From Inonotus obliquus (Eukaryota; Basidiomycota; Agaricomycetes; Hymenochaetales; Hymenochaetaceae), in NCBI GenBank assembly GCA_032164295.1, contig JAJHTX010000001.1, forward strand, positions 1,054,001 through 1,118,000: a stretch of DNA of 64,000 bases. Reading direction: 5' to 3'. The position numbers were made by a program, and so were the translations under genes. This document shows positions 24,054 through 35,335 of this stretch, one piece after another (within the stretch, counting starts at the first letter, position 1; the number at the start of each line of letters is the position of its first letter). The notes under the pieces were generated by a model. The model worked only from the letters and a program-made list of their open reading frames with translations, made no database searches and was not told the origin of the DNA.

Positions 24054-24752
24054 TTAGAAACCGCCCAAGCAGCCATCAAGTGACGATGCAGCGAACGAAC
24101 GAGCTCCGTCTTCGGACTTGAAGCGAACCGCCTCAGTTTTCCGTTTTCGCTCCTTATCTCGTTTCTGCGAGTCTCTCTTTGCAGGAGATGACGGTGCATG
24201 AGGGAGGAACGCGAGCGCCCTATCGAGCTGCTCTTTGGAAGGCGAGGAAATACGGATGGCGTGCGGAAAATGTTGGCTCGCGGCGCCAGCGCCACATACG
24301 TTGCTGTATTCAGGCGGGGGCGAGACAACACCGTCGCTCTCATCTGATTCGGAAGAAACATCAGGAACCAATGGTGGTGGTCCTCGCGACGAGCTTGGCA
24401 CTTGCGATAGGCCGTAGTAAGGTATCCGCCCATCAGCACTCGCTTCTGCAGCACGGGGATGTAAGTGGTTTGCGCTCTTTAACGGCGGGCGTTGTTCTTT
24501 CCCTTTGCAGTCATACGTCCTACCGGGACACCCACGCTCCGGTAGAGCACAGTCGTTTGGCGCGACGACGATGGGGGCCCTATCATACTCAGAGCCGTCC
24601 CACGTATCGTAGGTCTTTGTGAGTGTCGGGGTAGGTAAGAACTGGACTTGATGGGGTTGGGGTGGATAAGGAAGAGCGTGTGTAAGAGTGGGAGCGTCCA
24701 CCGATGATGAGGAAGATTGCTTGAGAATCGAACGTGGCGCCATGGCTGGCAT
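24054..24752 (-). CDS. Conserved Agaricomycete protein of unknown function (232 aa)
   Basis: Single-exon, Pro/Ser-rich protein starting MPAMAPRSILKQSSSSS; ATG 24752 and the ATG 9 nt inside it (MAPRSILK) are both possible starts. It contains TPTLTKTYDTWDGSEYDRAP, then IVVAPNDCALPERGCPGRTY, a patch I associate with a family of Agaricomycete hypothetical proteins (from memory, not a search). A Ser/Glu-rich acidic stretch (VPDVSSESDESDGVVSPPPE) and a basic run near the end (KRDKERKRKTEAV) follow, then the C-terminal LDGCLGGF. No membrane segment or signal peptide is seen; the mix of basic and acidic disordered tracts would suit a nuclear or regulatory protein, but that is inference. It stands alone in more than 10 kb, with long flanks, which suits a tightly regulated gene. 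Confidence 0.8.
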   Translation of the reverse strand: MPAMAPRSILKQSSSSSVDAPTLTHALPYPPQPHQVQFLPTPTLTKTYDTWDGSEYDRAPIVVAPNDCALPERGCPGRTYDCKGKEQRPPLKSANHLHPRAAEASADGRIPYYGLSQVPSSSRGPPPLVPDVSSESDESDGVVSPPPEYSNVCGAGAASQHFPHAIRISSPSKEQLDRALAFLPHAPSSPAKRDSQKRDKERKRKTEAVRFKSEDGARSFAASSLDGCLGGF

Positions 24753-26958
24753 TGTTACTCGCTCAGCGATGATTCGAAAGTGGGATAAAAAAAGTCTTGG
24801 GATTCGGGTGAATGTATATGAAAGTGCGAGGATTAAATTTCCGCGACGAGCGCTATGAGGAGTGAGGGAGGAATTGGAGTAATTTGCTGTTTGAGAGGTG
24901 GAGGAGCAGTCTACGAAGGAGGGGCCTGTACGAGGTACGAGCCACCGTGGACTATACGCCCCGAACGGTTATTGAGATATAGGTTCGCGCATGATGAAGA
25001 GCGACGGAGATGAGGGAGGAGAGTTGAATGAGAGAGGGAAGAGATGATTTAAATGAGAAGGGAGTGGAGGTTAAGAAGGGAAGGAGGAGAGAAGAAGAAC
25101 CGCTTGTTTTGTTTGACTTTGTTGTCTCTCAAAATCATTTCCCACGCAATACAACGCCACGTGACATAAATATCCGTCCTGCTCCGAGCCAATAAATTAA
25201 AGATAAAATAAATCCAGTTGCCCAGTTTGATGAATCCGCTTTGTTTTCGTATACACGATCGTTATCATCAGTCGCCTTGGTTTCCCCGCAATGCATCTTC
25301 CCCTGGCCAACGTCTATGCAGCTTAATCCCCGCTTCTACTACGCCCGATGCACGCGCGTTCTCCTGTCTGGTGTCGATGATGATATGGAAGTGACGGTGT
25401 GACGGACATCCCGTGATGCTGTGATGCTGACGCCAGCAATGAGTGGTCAGTCGGGGAGTAACGCGTGCGTAACGTGTCGTGTACCGCAATCCATTCGCGT
25501 CCCTCAGCTCTACTGTACACTTTTTCCCTGAACTGAGCTCCTTTCCTTACTCCCTCCTCGCCGTCCCGTTCTTCCCATAGGATTCACACACGTTGTATAC
25601 AATACAATCCCATCTTCAGAATCAACGCAAACCTACTCTTCATCGTCTTCCCTGACTTCGTTGCTCCACAAACCAACAGCTTGTCCCGAGTCTACTTAGT
25701 GCCCGAGAGCGACGGAGCGGACGAGTTCGCCCGACCCCTCATGTGATTTATTCTTATTCTTAACCTGTGTGCCCGCAGTAGCAGTAGCAGCAGTGCTACT
25801 CCGACTTTTGCAACTCTGCTAGATCATTCTCCCGATTAGCTGTACTTTGCATCCGACATCATCAGCCTGAACAGCCATGCCATGCTTGTGCTCCTCCGCA
25901 AACACGACTCCATCCCATGTTTGAGGAGCTTATCCACGCTACCTTCACGACTGCCGACGACGCCTTCATTTCACCTCTTACACTTAATTATCATTCTCAT
26001 CTTGTGACCTACACAACACCATCTGCGCCGTCGACGCTCTACAATTGCAAGTTCCGTCCAGCTCACCAACAGTTCTCTTGCTTCCGTTATTATTTGATAT
26101 TTTCTCTTGTTTCCATTTCTCTCTAAATAAACGCTTGCCCACGCAATGGAAATCAGAGTTGCAACAATTGCGATGGAACATACTCGTACTGATGACGAAC
26201 TACTTTAAGAAAAAGATGCGAGTGGTTTGAGAAGCGAAAAGAATTGTCTAGTTGTGTACGATGACGAATGCCGCGTCGAAAGATTATTGCCCTAAACCGG
26301 GGCATATAAGAAGAAGAGCGATAAGGGCCAATGATGATGGACAGGAGAGGTGAACAGCATGAGAAATGAGTGACAGTGAGACGAGAAAAGTACAGAAGGG
26401 TGGCCAATGCAGACAAAATCAACTCCGCGAAGCCGAAGCCATAACTTGCAAGGGAAATGTGGTGCGAACAAACCTGGCACGCTCCCACTCCTCATGAAAC
26501 CCATCCTAAGGCTCAATCACTAGAGGACTCCACACTCGTCCCGCGGCCCATTACGCTCGTCGTCTTTGCAAAACGGGCCGAATTCACGACTGAATTGTTC
26601 CTAAACATTCCAGGACGCATCTTCTGAAAAACGACCGTCAGGGGCCACAGCAATCTCGCGTCATCGTCAATGCAACACGAGCTAATGATCTCATGTTTAA
26701 CACTCCAGCGTAGCCAAATCTTTGGCCTTCAACAAACGCGTGCCGAATATGTTGAAAATTGTCTCTAAAAGATTACCCTTCCACGCTCCACGTCCTTCAT
26801 TGTCATGCCTCTTGCTCCTAGCTCTCGTGACTGCCGATTAACCTCTCCAGTACTATTATCCTAGCCCCTAATCAGACAACCCGCAAGGCAAAACCGGCTC
26901 ATATTGACGTCTACACAATCCAAGCGAGTCACCGCGAAATCTCATCGATGCCTCGTTA
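24753..26958. other. Upstream region with strand-skewed polypurine tract
   Basis: No gene supported. From about 24820 to 25110 the plus strand is strongly A/G-rich (many GGAGGAG and GAGAGGGA runs), meaning a C/T-rich leader on the minus strand, as expected for the 5' UTR or core promoter of the gene starting at 24752. From about 25500 to 25720 the skew reverses (C/T-rich on plus), which could mark a divergent plus-strand leader, but no long plus ORF follows. A short GCAGTAGCAGTAGCAGCAG run lies near 25778-25796. Confidence 0.5.
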
Positions 26959-29900
26959 TCAGCTCCACGGATTCGAATTGATGTTAAGCGCAGATGAATT
27001 CGACTTGCTATTTTTCGTTGGTAGAGGTGGTGGGCTCCAACCGTCATCATTTTGCTTCCGTTCGGATCCTGGAGAAAGCTCCGATGTTGACATGGCGAAA
27101 GGATTCAGAATGTCCGCGGGTAAGGTAGCTGATGCAGGCGGAGACGCAAACGGACTCCGTAGTCCCGCATCCTCGCTGATTGCGGTAGTCGACGGTTCCC
27201 ATAAGCTTCCTCCTGGTCCAGCGAAACTGGCTTTGGGTACTACATCAACAGCACTCCTCGAAGGATCCGAGAAACCGATATCCAAACCTGTTGACCATGT
27301 GTCTCGTGTTCCAGATGCCACAGGCTTACTCCAATAATCCAGTCGTGAATTCTGTGCTGATGAAGTGGCGTCGGAGACGCCGGGTCCTGTATCGGAGAAA
27401 TGATTCGTCAGGACTGCCGGGTCAGCCAGCGAAACAGATCGAGCAAACGAGTCGGAAAGATCCCGGTTCGGCCCTAGAGATGAATACGATGATGTCGGGA
27501 ATGTAGAGGTCACAGAACTTGAACCGAGCGCAGACGAGATGTCCCCATCGCCTTCATCACCCTCATCCAGGCCAAAATGTCCATAGGATCCAAACATAGG
27601 GGTGCTCACTACGCGATCCCTCGCAAGATTAGGTGCCGTAGACGCAGTCCTTTCTTCATCAAGACTCCTCACAGTTACAGGTGGTGGGACACTCTCTGGG
27701 CGACCAGAGGGTGCGTGAGGTAGTGGTGCATCAAGTTGCGCACGAGGTGTCTGCGCGACAGGGGCATGTATTACACCTGTCTCAGTTTCTGCACCTGCAA
27801 TCGCCTGTTTGATCGCTTTGAGATCAAAGCCCGCGCGGAACGGCACTTTATCGCTATCGGCTTCGCTTACATCGGAAGCTCTCGGTGTTGTAGGGGTAGG
27901 GGTCTGTATCGGTGAGGTAACGGCCGATGCGGAGTCAGGAGTTGGGGTAGATATCTTGGAATGCTCAAGGCGTTCTGGCAGGTCGTCGCCGTTCTCTTCT
28001 AGTGAGGACTTCTTCGTCACGTTGGATATAGCTGGTGGTCGAGAAGGCGGTTTGGACGCTTTCGGGTCTACTTTGCTCGTTCGACGTGAGAACCAGCTCT
28101 TCTTCTTCGGCTGTTCTTCCCCTTCTCGCACTACGATACGGTCTTCTTTGAAATCCGGTTCCTGAGTTTGATCAATGCAATCAGTCACATCAAAATTAGA
28201 CGTTTAGAATGAGGACGAGAAGTGAGATCGTAAAAGCACCCGACTTGAAGTTTACTTAAGAAACTCCAGAATCGAGAGACAACTCCCAGTACGCGCGATT
28301 TGATTTATCAGAGTATCGAATTACTTACCTCAGGTTCATCGAAGTAATCTGCTGATACCGGGAAACCAAGCTGATCCAGAATAAGCGGCATGAATGTGCG
28401 ATAACTCATGTGTCCTGCGATCTTGTCCGTAACATCCACATTCTCCAAACCTGGTATATCTGTCACAGGTCGTAAACCGGCGATATTCTGCAGCCCACCA
28501 CTCGTTGCACGAAACAGATAGTTTAACACCCAGTCGGTACGAGCATAACCGTTCACAAAACGGCCTGAAACGACCGATCGCGCTTGTAACCAGTTTTGCT
28601 TTGACGCTGTCAGTGTCGCTCCAAGAATAAAAACATCTTGGACAATCCCAAACGCCTTCTGCCTGTGCAGCTCAAGTAAGCAATAGAAGATTTGCCTTGC
28701 CCCGAGCGAGAATCCAATGAGTGTGATCGGGCGGACACCGAGATGGCGGCGCATGAGAACGTCGGCAAGGACGAGTCCTGCAGCCTTTGCTCGGTCAAGA
28801 GCATTATTCCACGGGTTGTCAATAAGGTAACCCAGTTTTGTCAAGACTGAACAGGTGTCAGAAATTGGACAAATCTAATACTGGCACTGCTTACGAATTG
28901 GCCATTGTAGCGCGGACATGAGGGCCGTCATGACGGTTGCCTGAAGCACGGTCTGGCTCACTTGGCTGAGCACCTCTGTAGTCAGGATTTTCAACGTGCT
29001 ACCTGTCTCGCCCAACATTTCGGGCTCCCATAGGACACTGAAGACATCACCGACGACAGGGTCAAGGACACTGAAAGGTAATCGAACATCGTCTTTCGCC
29101 GAGGTCATGAATCTCAACTGGGATCAGTCAAAGTCCGTCACAAGAAGCGATAAGAGACGTACCCAGAGACGGTGAGAATGCAGTTTACTCGCTTGTTGTT
29201 GTGTAATGGAAGCTATTGGCGTCCAATGAGAATGGTATCAAACGCGTCATACACCAGAGTACTCACAAGATCAAATGTTCGCACATGCTGCGTTCTTCGC
29301 GCCATTCCACGAGCAGCGATACTTGATCCTGTGAGAGTCCCAGCTGTTGCAATGACAGCGGTTCCGCCTGTACCAACAAGAAACGCTGAAGTTCCTGTCA
29401 CGCCTATGGTGGTGAAAGCTCCCGCAAGACCAGCGCCGATAACAGGTGCGAGAATGCCTGCGGAGAGCCCAATGACAAGTCCTCCACCTATAACATAAGC
29501 TTAGCCCATTGCCATTTCTTAAGATCACAAAACGTACCTAATGTCGCAAGTCCCAGCATCGCATATCGTTTCCTCTTTGCCGTTCTCACTCGCCCTTCAA
29601 TAACTTCCTTCTGCTCTAGTCTCTCGACACCTTCCTGGATCTCCAAAGCTTCTGTGACTCGTTGCTCAAACTTGACGACGTCCAGCCAGCCTAATCCCAG
29701 CCTGTATGCGACCATCTCCAGGAGAACACGCGATCTAGCGTCATAGACGCTGTCAGCAATTAGAATAAGAAAGAGGTCGCAAAGAACAGTCCATCGAATA
29801 TCCAGAGTAACGTCCTTGTCGGCGGCGGATAATGACGTGCTAACGCCTGGCATTACTTCGGAAGTGCTGGGAGGTAGGACATTGGCGGTGGTTTGGTAGG

Positions 29901-30768
29901 AGGCGGAGGCAGTAACAGGTGTCTTTGGTACTTGAGTTGTTGATGGATCAGGAATCGTGAGGTCGTCCGTGATATCCTCTGCTTGAGACTCCTCTTCATG
30001 CAATTCGCGTTCCTCTGCTTCCTTCTCGGCTACTTCCTTCTTTCTCCCTTCCTCGGGATCGTACTCGGGGTTTGCAACCGTGTGTGTAGTCATGAGTGAG
30101 GGAACCAAATCCGATGCTTGTACACCGTGCTCAGCCAAGCTTTCGATCATCTTCTGCTCTGTCTGACGCGTTCAGCGAAGCGGTGTGGAAATAATTGATA
30201 GGTACCTACCCGGTGTTTCGAGTTCCATGTGGTAGTATAAGCGACCCATAATCTTCAACAGCCATAGCTCCAACGACTCAATCGCGAGCTTCAGTTCCTT
30301 GCTCTTCACAAGCCTGAGTGCTCTGGACATTTCCTTCATCACGAGGAAGCAAACACCAACGTAGGCTATTCGTTGCGCTTCGGTCAACATATCCTTCGTT
30401 GCTTGCATTTGACTCAGAGGCGTCATTGCCTTGTCTTCATCAAACAGGAACCTCGTCCGTAGGGTAACCTCATCATTCTCGTCCTCTTCATCAAGCCGTA
30501 ATCGCGTGTAGTCGGTATATTCATCCTCTTTGGTGACAGCCTTCTCCCTCCATTCTTGCCCATGCTCGTCGAAATCGATTAAGTTCCCAGTAGCGTTTAC
30601 TGTTTTATCCTTCTCTGGACTAACGTAGTGGAATCTCTTCCTATCCTCGTCATCCAGACCGTTAGCAAAGTCGTCGCGGATGACAGGCATTTCCTGCCAT
30701 CCCTCATCGTCGTCATCAAAGAAATCATTGGCATGGGTGCTTGTACCAGCTCTTGGTGGTGGCTGCAT
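26959..30768 (-). CDS. DUF726 (Mil1/TMCO4-like) membrane alpha/beta hydrolase
   Basis: Membrane-associated alpha/beta-hydrolase family; yeast Mil1 is an AP-1-interacting lipase-like member. The N-terminus from ATG 30768 has the acidic DDDDEGWQEMPVIRDD patch, then a helical domain (about 30430-29500). A Gly/Ala-rich hydrophobic stretch at about 29490-29300 probably inserts into membrane. The hydrolase core contains the nucleophile elbow LIGFSLGARQIFY (about 28710), followed by FVNGYARTDWVLNYLFRATS and AGHMSYR, which carry the likely acid and His. The exon ending YFDEPE joins across an intron (about 28329-28162) to a 400-residue disordered tail beginning PDFKEDRIVVREGEE. That tail ends with an NPF tripeptide and NPWS. 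EH-domain or adaptor binding by the NPF motif is inference. The tail exon alone looks like a separate 409-codon frame, but the splice join and family layout argue for one gene. Confidence 0.85.
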
Positions 30769-31023
30769 TTGACGAACAGATAAGATTTCTATGGTTGAAG
30801 TGAAGACAAGGAATTAGACGGAGAGTGGCATGAGAGGAAGCGAGGGAAAGGATGGGAGTTTCATGAAGATCACTGCGCCGGTCGTGTGCGGCGTTGCCGC
30901 GCTGACCTCATAGACATGCTGATGCCGCACCGCACATATAGTACACACAAAATACAAATTTTCTGCAATCATCTATGCATAATAGCAAAGTACAGAATCG
31001 GAGTCCTAGCGACCACAATATTG

Positions 31024-31685
31024 TCATGAAGTCGTACTTTGCGCTTTTGCCTGTCGTTCCTCATGCCTCTTGCGTGACTCTTCCTGCTTCTTAGCCGCCT
31101 TTATTCGTCGCTGTCGTTTTCGCCGCCCGGCGCCACGTTTCGGACCTTCAATTTTAACGGGCTCTGTCATACGCTTCCTACTTCGCGTAATACGCTCGAC
31201 GCGCTCTTTTTCTCGTTTCTTGTCGCGTTTTCGGAGCTTGGGCATAGAGCTCTTTAGTAGAGCTCCATATGCGGCGTGAAATTTATCGAGTTCTCCTGGA
31301 TTGACCTACATGATACAGAGTTAGCTACGGCTGTCTCACCAGAAGCCGTAGCATGCAAGAAATCTCACATGTGTTGAGAACTTGGTCTCCTTCCCGTCCG
31401 TTACTCGCAGAAGACAAGGATATTCCTTAGTGTCAGAACCTCCTTCCTCAGTCTTCACAGGAACATCCCCACCATCATAAGTCACTTTACATCATCCAAT
31501 CAGCGTCAGATTCGTTTGTCAAAGGGAGGACACATACGTCGCTTATGAGTGAGCCATATTGACGATCCTTTCTGATTTGATGCTTCAAACAGAGTCGCCA
31601 GCTGCTTGAGAAACTGGAGAAGGCATGAGACACGTTGATTTCCAGATCTAAAGGACCTTACAGTGTCGTTGTCTACAAGCTGCAT
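31024..31685 (-). CDS. SRP14: Signal recognition particle subunit SRP14
   Basis: Alu-domain protein of the signal recognition particle, which binds SRP RNA with its partner and slows translation. Exons from ATG 31685 give MQLVDNDT, then FLKQLATLFEASNQKGSIW, a Tyr/Gly segment with an acidic insert, RVTDGKETKFSTHV, and NPGELDKFHAAYGALLKSSM, all in the usual SRP14 order. The C-terminus is very basic (MPKLRKRDKKREKERVERI, then GRRKRQRRIKAAKKQEE), as in fungal members with a Lys/Arg tail. About three short introns. It is head-to-head with the ankyrin gene; the shared upstream region is only about 185 bp. Confidence 0.88.
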
Positions 31686-31868
31686 GGGTCCAAAAGTTCA
31701 AGCATTAATGAGTTATTTCTTTTCCAAATTCTGTAAAGTCGATCACGTGCATGCCAATCGTACTGCACCGCCGACGCGCTCTGGGCTCTGCAGCTCCGTT
31801 GCCTTCTCTACTCTACTATTTACGAACTATTCTGCACATCGTATATCCCATCTCCCTGAAGCATCGAG

Positions 31869-32692
31869 ATGGCTTCCGATGGCGCTTCAAATAGTACGAG
31901 AACTTACTGTACTCAACGACAAGAACACCTTCTTATCACGATTTAGATGAACGCCTCCTTGCTGCTGCGCGGGAGGATAGTGAAGAGATGCTATTGCAAG
32001 TGTTTGACGAAGGGAACTTTGACATCAACTTCAAAGATGGGTGCGTTTGCTACCAGCCACCGTGTGTTATCTGTTGTCTTACGAAGTTCATGCTCATTCA
32101 GTCTTGGAAATACAGGCAAGCAGTTCAATGATGACCTTTTGAACCCGATATCCTGAAACATAACTTTTCAATCGTCAGCATTACACTACGCGTGAGCCTC
32201 TCTGTACTGCGACAATACATACCAGCTGATGCATACTTTAGTGCGTCTCTCGGATCTACAGAAGTCCTTGAGCACCTGCTGGAGTACGATGGCTGCGATG
32301 TTGATCCGATCAACCGTCTAGAGGGTGTTACACCTTTACATCTAGCTCTGAAACTAGAAGATTCAGAACTCCGTTTGCACGTAGCAAAGAGTCTCTTAGA
32401 GGCTGGTGCTGATACGACGTATGATTGTTCTCTTCTTCGGTTTAATACTGTGTAGACTGATTGGCCTGGTTCTCAGCATTAAAGACAAGGAAGGAGATAC
32501 CGCATTAGATATCCTTCAACCTGAGGATGAGGAACTCCGAAGGTTAATACGAAAATCCCGAGCCGCCAACAGTGTTTCAAAGGGCGACATAGCTGACGAT
32601 GGTAAGAGCTATTATTGATACTAGTATCTCCCGCTGATGCTGTTTCAGATGACGACGAACCTGGATCAGGTTCAGGTTCAGAGTCCGAATAG
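31869..32692 (+). CDS. Small ankyrin-repeat protein (163 aa) with micro-exons and a GC-AG intron
   Basis: Cytosolic-type ankyrin protein with about three repeats; similar short fungal proteins such as yeast YCR051W have no firm function. Exons: 31869-31893, 31947-32040, 32102-32115 (14 nt), 32179-32191 (13 nt), 32242-32418, 32477-32601 and 32649-32692, in total 492 nt, exactly 164 codons with stop. The product reads LLAAAREDSEEMLLQVFDEG, then DGLGNTALHYAASLGSTEVL, GVTPLHLALKLEDSE and KDKEGDTALDILQPEDEE, ending in an acidic Gly/Ser tail (DDDDDEPGSGSGSESE). The ankyrin consensus across the micro-exons only appears if intron 3 uses a GC donor (ACAG|GCAAGC, 32116). Convergent with HisRS. Confidence 0.85.
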
Positions 32693-32851
32693 ACCAACGT
32701 TCTGATAATGGCGTTCAGAGAGGAAGTATTGAAGTAAAGATTCGTTCTGTATGTTTCTAACGCAAGTTGTACATTCGTGACTGTGTGATATAGAAATAAA
32801 TCTATCGTAAGCACATCTGGATCTATATAACTCTGCCTACCTCGTGGTTAA

Positions 32852-35056
32852 TCACCACACTCCCGCTTCCCAATCCTTATACACCTGACTACTCTTCAGC
32901 CACTCCACTAAAAATGCGCGAGAAATCTTGACGCCCTTGTCCGTAGACTCTATCTTCGACTTTTTGCCATCCCTAAGTTCCCATTTCTGTTCTTTGACGG
33001 TGACGAGACCTTGCTTGATCTCTTCTTCTCCGAGAATAATCGCGAAGGGCACCTCGTCTTTCTCACCAGCGGCGAACTGAGCGGTGAGTTTGGGCTTCTT
33101 CTTAGCCAGGTAGTCTGCCTGAAAAACAAAAGAAAGAAATAAGTCAAGTACGGAAGATGTAGGTCAGAGAAGACTAACCTTGATACCAGCTTCTCGAAGT
33201 TCGGTAACAAGCTTAATCCTCTCCTCTAAGAGCCCATCACCAGCAGCCATAACGTACGTCAAAACTTCTTTCTGACGCAAACCCTTCTCCAACCACTTCG
33301 GGTAAAGAATGGCAAATATTCGATCAAGCCCAATTGAGATACCCACGCACGGTACGCCCGCATTCTTCTTGTCTGACCCTGATGCAGCGGCGATTAGGGA
33401 TCCTACGAGGTTGTCGTATCGTCCTCCTGCGGCGATGGACCCGACGCCAACGGTACTCTCGTCGATCTCTTCTTCTTCGTCTGCCCCTTTGGACTTCTTA
33501 GATGATTTCTTTTGAGGCTTTGGAGCTTCTGAGGGTTCGGCTGTTGCATCGGCCTTGAAGCCAGGCGGAGCGGATGCTGCGACGATGGCTTCGTAGATGA
33601 TTCCCGTATAATAGTCTAGACCACGAGCTAGTGACATATCGAAAGAGACCTGCAGATGAATCAGAATTAGATGAATTATCAGAAAGATCCTTGGAGTAGA
33701 GTACCTTGTCTATGATTTTGTGCGCTTTGAGGAATGTGAATAGTAGTGACATCTCCGAAAGGCCCTCTTTGGCTCTCGCATTTGCCGTGAGTGCCGAGTC
33801 CGCAAGTAAAGTATCCAATAGTTCCTCGCCACCTACGTGCTTGTCAGCAGGAATCTTCGATATATCATAGTTTTACCAACCTTTGTGTTTTACATATTCA
33901 CCGATTTTGTCTGCTATGGCGGGATCTAACCCTTTTTCTTCAGTCATTTCTTTCTTGACGTCGCTCCAAGGTAACTTCAAGCAGTCAGCGGCATGTCATT
34001 CGAGATACCGTTCCTTGCATACCTTATCAAGCTTGTCGACTGCGGAGGAAATTGTGCGAATCTTCTGTGGTGACACACCGCATACCTCAAAGATCCCGTC
34101 TAAGATTTTTCGGTTGTTTAACTATGAAGTGCAGTGTCAGCTTTGGTCATGACTCAGTATGATCGCGCACACCTTTATGGTGAACTCGCCAACATCCAAT
34201 CGAGTCAAAATCGTACAGACCAAACTCAAGATTTCAGCGTCGGGTATCATAGTATCCCAGGTCCCAGATATGTCAAAATCCTGGAAGAAGCTATAAATCA
34301 GACGCAACAATGTATCTATAGCGAGAACAGCACTGACGGCTTGTGAGAACTCTCTCATCCGACCCTTCGACATAACTGGATTATCCCTTCTGTAAACTTT
34401 CCCGACCTGCCAAAGTTTTGCTTGCGGGATGTTCGCAGGTGACGATGCGAGATATCGCGCCAATGGAACGGTGTGATCATATCGTAGAGATAGCTGCTCT
34501 CCTCCTTGGTCCATCAAATCGAAAATGAGCTTTGCGTCTTCGCCGTATTTATCCGTCAAAATGTCTTTTCGCTCAAAGACTGGCGTGTCGAGTTGACTTC
34601 CTCCGTATGTCGTGAAGACGTCTTTGACAATCCTTTCTACATGCTCGCGGCAGAACATTTCACTAGGACCGTAATCTCTTGTCCCCTGCCACGGCCGAAT
34701 TCTATATGACTTCCAGACCGAATTGAGCAGGGACAACTACACACCTTCGCAGTCTTAAGTAGCAATCGTTCCTTCTTCTTAGCATCCTTTCCTCCACCTT
34801 CCGCAATCTTCGCAAGGTTCTCCTTCTTCTTCAGTTCTGCCAACTTTTTCTTTGCTTCGTCAAGAGCAGCAGCAGCTTCAGCTGAGGAATCCAACTTCAG
34901 CTTCGCCACCAGCTTTGACTGCTCGGATATTTCTTGCGCAAGGTTATCTTCGGTATTAACCATATTTGACAAGTGTATTGAGGTGAAGGATTTACGGAAA
35001 GCAGTAGATAGAGGCAATCGATGAGAGATGCGCCTCAGGTGGGCAGCACGCAGCAT
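32852..35056 (-). CDS. HTS1: Histidyl-tRNA synthetase, cytosolic with probable mitochondrial isoform
   Basis: Class II synthetase charging tRNA-His. Two in-frame starts are seen. ATG 35056 adds 31 residues beginning [20 protein letters not shown], rich in Arg/Ser/Leu and free of acidic residues, a good mitochondrial presequence. ATG 34963 begins [16 protein letters not shown] and opens a WHEP-like helical domain ([20 protein letters not shown]). The catalytic core follows: [14 protein letters not shown] (motif 1 region), [16 protein letters not shown] (motif 2), GRMREFSQ, and the HisRS signature [15 protein letters not shown]. Motif 3 is [15 protein letters not shown]. The C-terminal anticodon-binding domain starts near 33250. 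A charged insert ([20 protein letters not shown]) interrupts the core. About seven introns. Yeast HTS1 likewise serves both compartments from two starts. Confidence 0.93.
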
Positions 35057-35335
35057 ATAAGTAGAACTTTTTGGTGACTCGAATCTAGTTTCCAAACGAG
35101 GCATGTAACCGGTGATCTTCACGATCGGCAAAATTACTGCTTTGGGCAACTTTCGACGAAACTAACTAACAGGACCTCTCGCAAAGCTCTGAGACGAACA
35201 AGTTGAAACTTTCGAAGGTGAAGTATAGTCAATTCTTTTTAATCGAAGCTGCTCTGGATATGCCTTAATGATGAACAATATTGCAAAAGGGAACAATGGT
35301 TTACGAGACGACACTTCTAGTGTTTTGCAACTTTT

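Noticed and set aside
24179..24622. 147-codon plus frame
   Set aside because: Antisense shadow of the conserved 232-aa minus-strand gene.
26959..28188. Separate 409-codon gene at the end of the DUF726 locus
   Set aside because: The preceding exon ends YFDEPE at a splice donor and joins in frame to PDFKEDRIVV, the usual continuation of the family.
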